NCBI RefSeq assembly: GCF_001552175.1
Contig: NZ_BCQR01000024.1
Location: forward strand, 1 to 64,000
Source of the DNA: Actinomadura kijaniata NBRC 14229
Lineage (GTDB): Bacteria; Actinomycetota; Actinomycetes; Streptosporangiales; Streptosporangiaceae
DNA length: 64,000 bases
Direction: 5' to 3'
The first letter of the stretch is position 1; each line of letters opens with the position of its first letter. This document shows positions 1-12,161 of the stretch, piece by piece. Under the pieces are notes generated by a model. It saw only the letters and a program-made list of their open reading frames with translations, searched no databases and was not told the origin of the DNA. Made by a program: the position numbers and the translations under genes.

Positions 1-44
1 GGCCGGCGGCCCCGGCGGCCCCGGCGGCCCCGGCGGCCCCGGCC
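1..44 (+). repeat. Tandem 9-bp repeat coding a Gly-Gly-Pro linker
   Basis: Four or more copies of the 9-mer GGCCCCGGC run from the window edge. Read in the frame of the downstream carboxyltransferase they encode repeated Gly-Gly-Pro, a flexible linker just before the alpha-type carboxyltransferase domain. Such a linker would suit a fusion of beta and alpha carboxyltransferase domains, but the part upstream is outside the window. Confidence 0.7.
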
Positions 45-848
45 TCGACACCGCGGAGCGCGGCGCGTGGGAGACGGTCCGCTTCGCCCGCGACATCGCC
101 CGCCCGACCACGCTGGAGTACGCCGGGCTCATGTGCGAGGACTTCCTGGAGCTGCACGGCGACCGGCACCACGGCGACGACCCCGCGATCGTCGGCGGGC
201 TCGCCGCGCTCGGCGGACGCACCGTCATGCTGGTCGGGCACCAGAAGGGCCACGACACCGCCGAACTCGTCGACCGCAACTTCGGCATGCCCGAACCCGA
301 GGGCTACCGCAAGGCGACCCGGCTCATGCGCCTGGCCGAACGGCTGGGGCTGCCGGTGGTGACGCTCGTCGACACCCAGGGCGCGGCCCCCGGCGTCGGC
401 GCCGAGGAGCGCGGCCAGGCGTGGGCCGTCGCCGAGGCGATCTCCACGATGGGCGAGCTGACCGTGCCGGTCGTCTCCGTCGTCACCGGCGAGGGCGGCA
501 GCGGCGGCGCGCTGGCGCTGGCCACCGCCGACCGGGTGCTGATGACCCGCAACGCCTGCTACTCGGTGATCAGCCCGGAGAGCTGCTCGGTGATCCTGTT
601 CGGCGACCCCGGCCACGCCGCCGGCATGGCCGAGGCCCTGCACGTGACCGCCCCGCACCTGCTGCGGCTCGGCGTGATCGACGGGATCGTCCCCGAGCCC
701 GCCGGCGGCAGCCAGCGCGATCCCGCCGCCGCGGCCGACCTGGTCCGCGCCGCCGTGCTGGAGGCGCTGGCCGACCTCGCCCCGCTGTCCGGCCCCGATC
801 TGGTCGCCGGACGCCACGACCGGTTCCGCCGCATCGGGAGGGTGGCCG

Positions 849-856
<8 letters not shown>
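2..856 (+). CDS. Acyl-CoA carboxylase carboxyltransferase, alpha-type domain (5' partial)
   Basis: The frame is open from the left edge, so the N-terminus is missing. After a Gly/Pro-rich linker the protein matches the AccA-type carboxyltransferase fold, with conserved stretches such as [29 protein letters not shown] and [11 protein letters not shown], the last forming an oxyanion-type glycine turn. This subunit moves the carboxyl group from biotin to acetyl-CoA to make malonyl-CoA. The linker suggests an AccD-AccA fusion, as found with type II polyketide synthases. The end overlaps the BCCP gene by 8 bp, so the two are probably translationally coupled. The role in supplying malonyl-CoA extender units is inferred from the adjacent polyketide synthase genes. 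Confidence 0.85.
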
Positions 857-5179
<4,323 letters not shown>

Positions 5180-5183
<4 letters not shown>

Positions 5184-6403
5184 CCCGGCGCACGGTGGTC
5201 TCCGGGATCGGGGTGGTCGCCCCGACCGGGGTCGGGCAGGCCGCCCACTGGGCGGCGACGCTGGCCGGGGAGTGCGGCATCGCGCCGCTTCCGGACGCCG
5301 ACCGGCTGCCAATTACGGCGGCCGGCCGGGTCACCGGCTTCGACCCGGCCGAGCAGGTGCCCAACCGGCTGCGCGTGCAGACCGACCGGTGGACGTGGAT
5401 GGCGCTGGCGGCCGGGGCCGAGGCCCTCGCCGACGCCCGCCTCGACCCGGCCGCCGAGCCCGACCCGTACGCGCTGGCGGCGCTCACCTCCAGCGCCTCG
5501 GGCGGCAACGAGTTCGGCCAGCGCGAGATCCAGTCGCTGTACTCCGACGGCCCGCGCGCCGTCACCGCCTACCAGTCGATCGCCTGGTTCTACGCGGCCA
5601 GCACCGGCCAGCTGTCGATCCGGCACGGGCTGAAGGGGCCGTGCGGGGTCGTGGTCTCCGACGCCGCGGGCGGCCTGGACGCCGCCGCCCAGGCCGCCCG
5701 GCTGATCCGGCGCGGCACCGGCGCGGTGCTGGTCGGCGGCACCGAGGCGCCGCTGTCGCCGTACGCGCTGGTCTGCCAGAACAGCCAGGAGACGGTGAGC
5801 CGTTCCGGCGGGTACCGGCCGTTCGACGCGCGGGCGTGCGGCGGGGTGCCGGGGGAGGGCGGCGCGATCCTGGTCCTGGAGGAACGCGAGCGGGCCCGCG
5901 CGCGCGACGGCGTGACCCTCTACGCCGAGCTCGCGGGGACCGCCGCCACCCACGACGCCCACCGGCCCACCGGGCCCGCGCCGGAGCACCGGCAGCTCGC
6001 CCGCGCGATGCGGCTGGCGATCTCCCGGGCGGGCCTCACCCCGGCCGGCATCGACGTGGTCTTCGCCGACGGCTCGGGGGATCCGGGGCAGGACGCGGTG
6101 GAGGCCGCGGCGGTCCACGAGGTCTTCGCGGGCGCTCCCGCGCAGGTCCCGGTCACCGTCCCCAAGACCATGACCGGCCGCCTGTGCTCGGGCGGGGCCG
6201 CCCTCGACCTCGCCTGGGCGGCGCTGGCGCTGCACCACGACACGATCCCGCCGACCGTCAACGTGGACCCCTTCTCCACCGACCACGGTCTCGACCTGGT
6301 CACCGAGCCGCGCACCGGGGCGGGCCTGCGTGCCGCGCTGGTCGTGGCGCGCGGCGTCGGCGGCTTCAACTCGGCGGCGGTCCTGCGCCGTGCCGTCGCG
6401 TAG
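5180..6403 (+). CDS. Type II polyketide synthase chain-length factor (KS-beta)
   Basis: A 407-residue KS-like protein paired with KS-alpha. As expected for a chain-length factor the nucleophilic cysteine is absent: the segment reads VSDAAGGLDA, with Ala162 at the place usually taken by glutamine (typically xxQAGGLDA). The second catalytic region is also altered (FADGSGDPGQDAVE). The partner is expected to set the number of condensations and help prime by malonyl decarboxylation. GTG at 5180 overlaps the KS stop. This is the last gene of the operon, followed by a strong hairpin. The Gln-to-Ala change is unusual for the family. Confidence 0.93.
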
Positions 6404-6435
6404 CGGGGGCCCGCCCCTCGGGACGGGGCCCCCGC
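6403..6435. terminator. Hairpin terminator between the polyketide operon and the histidine kinase
   Basis: A perfect 10-bp inverted repeat, GCGGGGGCCC / GGGCCCCCGC, starts at the last base of the chain-length factor stop codon. It has a 13-base loop and no long T tract. It lies between convergent genes (stop at 6403 on +, stop at 6443 on -), so it can serve both. Confidence 0.75.
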
Positions 6436-6442
6436 CGGGTGC

Positions 6443-7258
6443 TCAGGCGGACTCGCACTCGCCGGCCAGCGCGACCATGGACGCGCCGGTCGCCGGCAGG
6501 CTCATCCTGATGCGGAACCGGCCGTCGTGGCACGGGTCGCACTCCAGCGTCCCGCCGAGCCGCAGCGCGCGTTCCCGCAGCCCGCTCAGCCCCTGCCCGC
6601 TGTTCGGATCGGCCATCCGCACCACCGGTTCGGACTGTCGGCCGACGGCGCTGGTGACGGCGACCCGGACCGGGTCGCCGTAGTCGAGCGCCACCTCGAT
6701 CGGGCCGCTGCCGTACTTGAGGGCGTTGCTGACCCCCTCCTGCACGGTGTGCAGCGCGGTGGCGCGGACCTCGTGCGGCAGCGCGGGCTCGTCCCCGACG
6801 ATCTCCAGCCGGATCGGGGGGCTGGCGGGCACCCGCTCCACCAGCTCGGCCACCCGGCGCGACAGCGACCAGTCCGGGTCGGCCGGGACCGGGGCCCCGC
6901 GCAGCGGGCCGATGATCCGGCGCATGTCGCGCAGCGTCGCCTGCGCGGTCTCGTCGATCAGCTGGGCGACCCCGCCGACGTGCGGCGGCAGCCGGCGCGA
7001 GTGCATCGCGATGACGACGAGCCCGTGCCCCACGGCGTCGTGCAGCTCACCGGCGATGCGGCGGCGCTCGCGTTCCACGGCGCAGCGCTCGGCCCGGAGG
7101 CGGTTGCGCCGCCGCACCTCGGCCGCGCCCAGGGCGGCGGCGCTGACGACCGCGCCGAGGAACAGCCCCACCAGCCCCCACCACAGCTTCTCGTTCATCC
7201 CGTCGGGACGCGGCGCCAGGGAGAGGTCGACGAAAATCCACCAGCGCTTTACCATCAT
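6443..7258 (-). CDS. Orphan sensor histidine kinase (NarL/DesK class)
   Basis: About 271 residues. It has one membrane segment (about residues 25-46), then a HisKA_3 dimerisation domain with the phospho-acceptor in GELHDAVGHGL (His73), and a HATPase domain with an N-box (HTVQEGVSNALKYG) and G-box (GQGLSGLRERA). It should autophosphorylate and pass the phosphate to a LuxR-type response regulator, but none is encoded beside it. With one short membrane segment and almost no external loop it probably senses membrane or internal signals. ATG at 7258 has GGGGAA directly upstream; 7255 and 7198 are alternative starts. Transcription runs towards the polyketide genes. Confidence 0.8.
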   Translation of the reverse strand: MMVKRWWIFVDLSLAPRPDGMNEKLWWGLVGLFLGAVVSAAALGAAEVRRRNRLRAERCAVERERRRIAGELHDAVGHGLVVIAMHSRRLPPHVGGVAQLIDETAQATLRDMRRIIGPLRGAPVPADPDWSLSRRVAELVERVPASPPIRLEIVGDEPALPHEVRATALHTVQEGVSNALKYGSGPIEVALDYGDPVRVAVTSAVGRQSEPVVRMADPNSGQGLSGLRERALRLGGTLECDPCHDGRFRIRMSLPATGASMVALAGECESA

Positions 7259-7354
7259 TTCCCCGTGATGATTCAGTAAGGCGCTCCGAGGAGGTCGCGC
7301 ATGGCATCTCCCCCTGAGACGCCATGAACACACAGAGCGGCGACTAATAGCATA

Positions 7355-7369
7355 CGTAGGAAGCCTACG
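7355..7369. promoter_or_regulatory. Short inverted repeat in the divergent kinase/PadR intergenic region
   Basis: CGTAGG-AAG-CCTACG is a perfect 6-bp inverted repeat with a 3-base spacer, followed about 20 bases later by a further half-site-like GTAGG. It lies roughly 100 bp upstream of the histidine kinase start in a 386-bp region between divergent genes. It could be an operator; the regulator is unknown. Confidence 0.35.
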
Positions 7370-7571
7370 GTGGGGGTTTCCTGTAGGCAAGCACAAAAAT
7401 TTTCAACGGGTCGCGAAGCAGTTCTGTCAGATCGTGATAAGGGCCAGGTCAGCGCCGTTCGCCGCTGGCCCTCGGGCCGCCGCGCGTGGCCGGTCCCGGC
7501 CTGTGTGGCAACTTCTGCACCCTCTGGCACGTCCTAATCAGCGAGGACAGGGGTAGGAGACCAAACCGGTA

Positions 7572-7592
7572 GGAAAGCTTCGGATACTTTCC
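7572..7592. promoter_or_regulatory. Candidate PadR operator
   Basis: GGAAAG and CTTTCC form a perfect 6-bp inverted repeat with a 9-base spacer, 53-73 bp upstream of the padR-like start. PadR regulators often bind spaced dyads in their own promoter, so autoregulation is a reasonable guess. No other evidence links it to the protein. Confidence 0.35.
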
Positions 7593-7632
7593 GTCACCCT
7601 TCCGATTCCGGGGCCGCCGGGCCTGGCTGCGG

Positions 7633-7638
7633 TAGGAT
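7633..7638 (+). promoter_or_regulatory. -10 box of a leaderless padR promoter
   Basis: TAGGAT fits the actinobacterial -10 pattern TANNNT and ends 6 bases before the ATG at 7645. Transcription would then begin at or next to the start codon. No ribosome-binding site is present between the box and the ATG. A good -35 is not obvious. Confidence 0.55.
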
Positions 7639-7644
7639 CGGGCC

Positions 7645-7980
7645 ATGCGCGCAGAACTCCTGAAGGGTCATCTCGAAGGAATGATCCTCGCCGTTCTCGA
7701 ATTGGGGCCGATGCATGGTTACCCCATTATCGGCGAACTGCAACGACGTAGCGGCGGTGAGATCTGCCCGCCCACCGGCACCATCTATCCCGCGCTGCGC
7801 CGAATGGAGAGCGCCGGACTCGTCAAGGGCACCTGGTCGCAGGTGGACGGCCGGCGCCGCCGCACCTACGAGCTCACCCAGGCGGGCCGCGACGCCCTCG
7901 GCGAGCAGCGCCGCGAGTGGCGTGAGATAGCGGTCGTCATCTCCACCGTCCTCGGCGACGAGAAGGTGGTGCGCGCATGA
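7645..7980 (+). CDS. PadR-family transcriptional regulator
   Basis: A 111-residue winged-helix protein. It shows the family pattern LLKGHLEGMILAVL, then GYPIIGELQRRS, PPTGTIYPALRRMESAGLV and the beta-hairpin wing RRRTYELTQAGRDAL, followed by a short dimerisation helix. PadR proteins usually repress their own gene and a neighbouring membrane or efflux gene. The stop overlaps the start of a membrane-protein gene (ATGA), so that gene is the likely target. The promoter looks leaderless. Confidence 0.9.
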   Translation: MRAELLKGHLEGMILAVLELGPMHGYPIIGELQRRSGGEICPPTGTIYPALRRMESAGLVKGTWSQVDGRRRRTYELTQAGRDALGEQRREWREIAVVISTVLGDEKVVRA

Positions 7981-8660
7981 CGGAGATCCCGCGGGACATC
8001 GACGCCTACCTGGCGGCGGTGGCGGCGCGCCTCCAGGGCTCGCGCCGCCACCGCCGCCAGCTCCTGGAGGAGATGCGCGACGGCCTGGAGAGCGCCGCCG
8101 AGCACCACCAGCAGGAGGGACTGTCCCGCGCCGCCGCCGAACGCGCCGCCGTCGCCGAGTGGGGCGAGGTGGACCTGATCGTCCGCGACCTCGCCAGCGC
8201 CACCCTCCACTGCGAGGGGACGCGCCTGTCCTCGACCGTGCTGGCGGTCACCCCCCTGCTGGCCCTGGTCTGGGTGACGTTCCTGCTGGCGGGTCCCAAG
8301 GACCCCTGGCCGCAGGGCCCGCCCGAGGTCGAGCTGGGCGGCCGCCTGCTGGGCACCCTGGCCTCGATCGCCGTCGCCGCCGCCCTCTGCGGCCTGCTCA
8401 CCCTGCGCGGCACCGGCGGCCTGACCCGCCCCGCCCGCCAGCGGCTCGGCCACCAGGCCAACCTGTGGGCCGGAACGGGCCTGCTCCTCGGCCTGACCGT
8501 GAACTTCCTGCTCCTGCTGGACCGGATCCTGTCGGGCCCCGACTCGGTCGACTGGCAGTGGGCGGTGATCCCGATCGGCCTGTCCTGCTACGTGACGTTC
8601 AGCGTGAACCGCACCCTGAACCACCTACGAGCCGCCGGCCGCCTGGCCTGCACAACCTGA
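7977..8660 (+). CDS. Membrane protein with N-terminal HAAS/permease-prefix-like domain
   Basis: A 227-residue protein. The N-terminal 75 residues are charged and helical (RHRRQLLEEMRDGLESAAEHH), resembling the cytoplasmic HAAS or permease-prefix domain commonly found with PadR regulators. The rest contains about four hydrophobic segments (near residues 82-100, 115-135, 160-180 and 190-210). It is co-translated with the padR-like gene. The same two-gene arrangement recurs at 26274-27324. The function is unknown; an envelope or signalling role is inferred from the pairing. Confidence 0.7.
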   Translation: MTEIPRDIDAYLAAVAARLQGSRRHRRQLLEEMRDGLESAAEHHQQEGLSRAAAERAAVAEWGEVDLIVRDLASATLHCEGTRLSSTVLAVTPLLALVWVTFLLAGPKDPWPQGPPEVELGGRLLGTLASIAVAAALCGLLTLRGTGGLTRPARQRLGHQANLWAGTGLLLGLTVNFLLLLDRILSGPDSVDWQWAVIPIGLSCYVTFSVNRTLNHLRAAGRLACTT

Positions 8661-8835
8661 CGACGCCCCCACCCCCGACGCCCAACAAACCCCAAGGCGC
8701 CCTACTTCGCAATGACCTGACCGGCGCTCAATTCATCATCACCGGCGAGCGTGACGGAAGATGGCCGCGAGTCGGCAGCCGCCGACCGTCAACCGAATTC
8801 CAGCCGCTTAGCGAGCCATTGAGTACACAGGAACG

Positions 8836-9120
8836 GTGTTGGCTCGACGAACTCCCCGAGATCAGCGAAGCAGCCGAGTGCCTTCAAACCGCCCGCAGAG
8901 CCTCACGGAGCGAGGACGGGGATCTGAAGAGCGGCGCCTCTGGGGTTCCGGGGACCAACGGCTGCTTGAGTGGCATCGTTTCCCCTTCGAGGAGGATGTT
9001 GCAGCGGCACTGGCCGAATCACCGATCGGCGTGGCGGGAGCCACCAAGGTTCGCGCAGCCGCGAACACTGTCGTGTGCCTGGAAGGGGCGCGGCTGACGC
9101 TTCGGGGGCTCAGGCCGTGA
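8836..9120 (+). pseudogene. Possible gene fragment in a patchy region
   Basis: The 456 bp after the membrane-protein gene carry no clear full-length gene and have less strict G/C third-position bias than the flanks. One frame, most convincing from about 8964 to 9120, gives an acidic-to-hydrophobic stretch (EEDVAAALAESPIGVAGATK) and ends in a TGA that overlaps the GTG of the small gene at 9117. The N-terminal half of the frame does not look like protein. I do not recognise it. It may be the tail of a decayed gene, or non-coding. Confidence 0.25.
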
Positions 9121-9287
9121 GCTGGGATGAGGCCACGCTCGCTGTCCTCGGCGCCACCGGCATGGTGGCTCTGCTCTTGATCATGCTCTGGGAGGTCTTG
9201 CTCAAGGTCCTTGAGGTGATCCAGGCTTGGCGCACCGTCCGGCGGGCGCTTCGCACGCCATCGTCAAACGACGACCATGTGACTTGA
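9117..9287 (+). CDS. Small single-pass membrane protein, 56 residues
   Basis: GTG at 9117 opens a 56-codon frame. Its residues about 8-32 form a long hydrophobic segment (LAVLGATGMVALLLIMLWEV), followed by a basic amphipathic tail (RTVRRALRT). The start overlaps the preceding stop as GTGA, and a G-rich stretch lies upstream. It is not recognised. The hydropathy pattern favours a real small membrane peptide, but length and codon bias alone cannot prove it. Confidence 0.4.
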   Translation: MSWDEATLAVLGATGMVALLLIMLWEVLLKVLEVIQAWRTVRRALRTPSSNDDHVT

Positions 9288-9414
9288 TGCTGCTTGTCAG
9301 CGGTGTAAGTCCTGATTCCGTACCGGAGCTTTTTGCTGTGCTGTCCTGGGCGGACGCCTTGGAATGCATTCCGTGGATGTTTCGGGGATGCTGGCGAACG
9401 GCGGCACATACAAC

Positions 9415-9455
9415 AAACCCCGGCGCCTGGCGTTTCGCCTGGACTGCCGGGGTTT
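9415..9455 (-). terminator. Terminator of the tRNA-Arg gene
   Basis: A 10-bp perfect inverted repeat, AAACCCCGGC / GCCGGGGTTT, with a nested GGCG/CGCC hairpin in the loop lies just beyond the tRNA 3' end. On the minus strand the stem ends in GGGGTTTGTTG, giving a short T-rich tail. This suits an intrinsic terminator for the tRNA transcript. Confidence 0.65.
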
Positions 9456-9472
9456 CTGGTGGTCTTGCTAGG

Positions 9473-9544
9473 TGCCCCCTGCAGGATTCGAACCTGCGCA
9501 CACGGCTCCGGAGGCCGTTGCTCTATCCCCTGAGCTAAGGGGGC
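9473..9544 (-). tRNA. tRNA-Arg (anticodon CCG)
   Basis: The minus strand folds as a 72-nt cloverleaf. The acceptor stem is GCCCCCT/AGGGGGC, the D-loop contains AGCTCAGGGGATAGAGCA, and the T-arm contains GGTTCGAATCC. The anticodon loop CTCCGGA sits between ACGGC/GCCGT stems, so the anticodon is CCG, reading CGG codons. The discriminator base is A. The genome shows CCT after the discriminator, so CCA is added after transcription. The argS-lysA region is a common neighbour of tRNA-Arg in actinomycetes. Confidence 0.95.
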
Positions 9545-9644
9545 CCTGTCGCTCGTCTCTGCGGTGCGACGGGAAGAAGGCTACCAGGGTTCGACGCGTA
9601 GTGCGTACGTGGGCGTTCGCCGTGCGTCGGGGGAGGGAGTCGGC

Positions 9645-9650
9645 TAGCTT
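9645..9650 (+). promoter_or_regulatory. -10 box of a leaderless response-regulator promoter
   Basis: TAGCTT (TANNNT) ends 7 bases before the GTG at 9658, so the transcript would start at or within a base of the start codon. No clear -35 hexamer is visible. Confidence 0.5.
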
Positions 9651-9657
9651 CGGGAGG

Positions 9658-10041
9658 GTGACCGAGCCACTGGGACGCGTGCTGGTCGTCGACGACGATG
9701 AGGTGATCCGGCAGCTGATCGCCGTGAACCTGCAGTTGGAGGGGTTCGAGGTCGAGACCGCGGTGGACGGTCAGGACTGTCTTGAGCGGGTCGGCGAGGT
9801 TCGGCCCGATGTGATCACGTTGGACGTGATGATGCCCCGGCTGGACGGGTGGGTGACCGCCGGCCGGCTGCGGGAGGATCCGGCCACCTCGCACATCCGG
9901 GTCGTGATGATCACGGCGCGGGCGCAGGAGCACGACATCCGGCGGGGGCACGAGATCGGTGTGGACGCCTATGTCACCAAGCCGTTCGACCCCAACGTGC
10001 TGATCCAGACTGTGCGTAAACTCGCTGCCGTGTCCAGATAG
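9658..10041 (+). CDS. Single-domain response regulator (CheY-like)
   Basis: A 127-residue receiver domain with no output domain. The acidic pocket is DDD (residues 12-14), the phospho-acceptor is Asp56 (ITLDVMMPRLDGW), the conserved Thr is residue 86 (MIT), and Lys108 is in VTKPF. Such stand-alone receivers act by protein-protein contact or as phosphate sinks. GTG at 9658 is chosen because it begins the domain (RVLVVDDDE) and sits 7 bases after a -10 box. No cognate kinase is adjacent; the orphan kinases at 6443 and 20924 are NarL-class and less likely partners. Confidence 0.88.
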   Translation: MTEPLGRVLVVDDDEVIRQLIAVNLQLEGFEVETAVDGQDCLERVGEVRPDVITLDVMMPRLDGWVTAGRLREDPATSHIRVVMITARAQEHDIRRGHEIGVDAYVTKPFDPNVLIQTVRKLAAVSR

Positions 10042-10049
10042 TGGTCAGA

Positions 10050-10055
10050 TAGTCT
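10050..10055 (+). promoter_or_regulatory. -10 box of a leaderless promoter for the ArgRS-like gene and lysA-thr operon
   Basis: TAGTCT (TANNNT) ends 7 bases before GTG 10063 in the short gap after the response-regulator gene. If real it drives a leaderless transcript through the ArgRS-like gene, lysA and hom. Read-through from the 9658 gene is also possible. Confidence 0.45.
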
Positions 10056-10062
10056 CACCAGA

Positions 10063-10773
10063 GTGACCCCAGTCGATGTCGGTGACGCCCTCGTGGCCGC
10101 GGTGCGTGACGCCGTGGCGGGTGGTGTCGTGCCGCCGGACGGGGTCGATGTCGTGGGGCGGGGCCCCGGGGTCTATGCCAGCCCGGTGGCGTTGAGGCTG
10201 GGGCTGGATCCGGAGGAGCTCGCCCGGCGGGTGGCGCGGTGGCCGGGGGTGCTGCGGGCCGAGGTCGCCCGGGGGATGGTCGTTGTTTTCGTGGAGCCGG
10301 GGAGTCTGGCGGCGGAGGTCATCGCCGCGGGGGACTCCTACGGGGTCGCCCGCGTGCCGGGCGGGGGATGGGACGAGTGGCCCCGGACCTGGGAGAATCC
10401 CGGGTTCGCGGTGCGGTACGCCTATGCGCGGGCCGCGGCGGTGCGGAGATGGGCGGAAGAGCTCGGGATCGGGCCGGGGGAACCGGTGGGGCTCGTCCGG
10501 GACGAGGAGCTGGCGTTGCTGGGAGCCTTGGGGGAGTTGCCCGGGCGGGCCCGGCAGGCCGAACGGGAACGCGACCCCGGCGCGCTGGTGAAGTGCCTGG
10601 AACGGCTCGCGGGTGCCTATCACGACGTTCATGAACGATGTCCGGCGTTGCCCCGGGGCGATGAGAAACCCGGGGCGGTGCACGGGGCCCGCGTGACCCT
10701 CGCGGAGGCCGCGCGCATCGCCTTGGCCAACGGCATGAACATGATCGGTGAGACACCCAGAGAGCGGATATGA
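10063..10773 (+). CDS. ArgRS-like protein with N-terminal and DALR domains but no catalytic core
   Basis: A 236-residue protein. Residues about 8-90 resemble the N-terminal add-on domain of arginyl-tRNA synthetase ([10 protein letters not shown], then [17 protein letters not shown]). Residues about 125-236 resemble the DALR anticodon-binding domain ([19 protein letters not shown], ending [10 protein letters not shown] with a terminal R). The whole catalytic Rossmann domain with HIGH and KMSKS-like motifs is missing, so it cannot aminoacylate. It sits where argS normally lies, between tRNA-Arg and lysA. The stop overlaps the lysA start (ATGA). It may bind tRNA-Arg or regulate; the function is unknown. 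Real ArgRS must be encoded elsewhere. Confidence 0.8.
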   Translation: MTPVDVGDALVAAVRDAVAGGVVPPDGVDVVGRGPGVYASPVALRLGLDPEELARRVARWPGVLRAEVARGMVVVFVEPGSLAAEVIAAGDSYGVARVPGGGWDEWPRTWENPGFAVRYAYARAAAVRRWAEELGIGPGEPVGLVRDEELALLGALGELPGRARQAERERDPGALVKCLERLAGAYHDVHERCPALPRGDEKPGAVHGARVTLAEAARIALANGMNMIGETPRERI

Positions 10774-12161
10774 GCAGAGTTCACCCGGCGGGGCCGCGCC
10801 ACGCCGACGTCCTTCCCGAAGACCACCCGGTGCCGCCTCCGGCCGACCTGAACGAGCTGGAGCCGCTGGTGTGGCCGCGCGGCGCCCGGCGGCGGGACGG
10901 CGCCGTCCGGATCGGCGGCGTCGACGTCCGGGACCTGGCGCAGGAGTTCGGGACCCCGCTGTACGTCTACGACGAGGACGACGTGCGGGCGCGGGCGCGG
11001 GAGTACGCGCAGGCGTTCCATGACGGGGACGTCCACTACGCGGGCAAGGCGTTCCTGTGCACCGCGGTCGCGCGGTGGATCAAGGAGGAGGGGCTCGGGC
11101 TCGACGTGTGCAGCGGGGGCGAGCTCTCCATCGCCCTGGCCGCGGGCTTCCCCGCGGAGCGGATCACCCTGCACGGCAACAACAAGGCCGTGTGGGAGCT
11201 GGAGCGGGCCCTGGACGCGGGGGTCGGGCGCATCGTGCTCGACTCGTTCGAGGAGATCGCGCGGCTGGGGTACCTCGCGCGGGAACGCGGGGTCCGGCCC
11301 AAGGTCATGATCCGGGTCACCACCGGTGTCGAGGCCCACACGCACGAGTTCATCGCGACCGCCCACGACGACCAGAAGTTCGGGTTCTCGCGGAACTCGG
11401 GCGCCGCCCTGGAGGCGGTGCGCCGGGTGCTGGCGCTCGACGCGCTGGAGCTGGTGGGGCTGCACTCGCACATCGGGTCGCAGATCTTCGACGCCGACGG
11501 GTTCGAGGTCGCGGCCCACCGGCTGGCCGGGCTGCTGGTCGCGATCCGCGACGAGCACGGGATCGAGCTGCCCGAGCTGGACCTCGGCGGGGGCTACGGG
11601 ATCGCCTACACCGACGGCGACGAGCCCATCGACCCCAAGGAGATGGCCGACCGGCTGCGGGACATCGTCGGGCGGGAGTGCCGGGCCTACGAGCTGGCCA
11701 TGCCCCGGCTGACCGTGGAGCCCGGGCGGGCCATCGTCGGTCCGGGCGGGGTTACCCTGTACGAGGTCGGCACCGTCAAGGACGTCGAGGGACTGCGCAC
11801 CTACGTCTCCGTCGACGGGGGCATGAGCGACAACCTGCGCACCGCCCTCTACGGCGCCGAGTACACCTGCGTCCTGGCCAGCCGGACCTCCGACGCGCCC
11901 CCGATGCTCAGCAGGCTCGTCGGCAAGCACTGCGAGAGCGGCGACATCGTCGTACGCGACCTGTGGCTGCCCGAGGATCTGGCGGCGGGGGACCTGGTGG
12001 CGGTCGCGGCCACCGGTGCGTACTGTCGATCGATGGCCAGTAACTACAACCACATTCCCCGGCCCGCCGTGGTGGCGGTCCGGAACGGCAAGGCGCGGGT
12101 CATCGTCCGCCGCGAGAGCGACGACGACCTGCTGCGTCTCGATGCGGAGGTCGAAGGGTGA
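10770..12161 (+). CDS. lysA: Diaminopimelate decarboxylase
   Basis: A 463-residue fold-type III PLP enzyme. The PLP lysine is in HYAGKAFLC (Lys93). Further family motifs are HSHIGSQI, the phosphate-binding glycine loop LDLGGGYGI and the C-terminal substrate region ([12 protein letters not shown]). It converts meso-diaminopimelate to lysine, the last step of lysine synthesis. The N-terminal extension of about 50 residues before the barrel is common in actinobacteria. The start overlaps the ArgRS-like gene and the stop overlaps hom (GTGA). Confidence 0.96.
   Translation: MSRVHPAGPRHADVLPEDHPVPPPADLNELEPLVWPRGARRRDGAVRIGGVDVRDLAQEFGTPLYVYDEDDVRARAREYAQAFHDGDVHYAGKAFLCTAVARWIKEEGLGLDVCSGGELSIALAAGFPAERITLHGNNKAVWELERALDAGVGRIVLDSFEEIARLGYLARERGVRPKVMIRVTTGVEAHTHEFIATAHDDQKFGFSRNSGAALEAVRRVLALDALELVGLHSHIGSQIFDADGFEVAAHRLAGLLVAIRDEHGIELPELDLGGGYGIAYTDGDEPIDPKEMADRLRDIVGRECRAYELAMPRLTVEPGRAIVGPGGVTLYEVGTVKDVEGLRTYVSVDGGMSDNLRTALYGAEYTCVLASRTSDAPPMLSRLVGKHCESGDIVVRDLWLPEDLAAGDLVAVAATGAYCRSMASNYNHIPRPAVVAVRNGKARVIVRRESDDDLLRLDAEVEG

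Noticed and set aside
7259..7644. Riboswitch or attenuator in the kinase/padR gap
   Set aside because: Only short dyads are visible, and the padR transcript appears to start at its ATG, leaving no leader to fold.
8159..9097. A 312-codon frame overlapping the HAAS-like protein gene
   Set aside because: The first half is an alternative frame of the membrane-protein gene and the rest has no coding bias.
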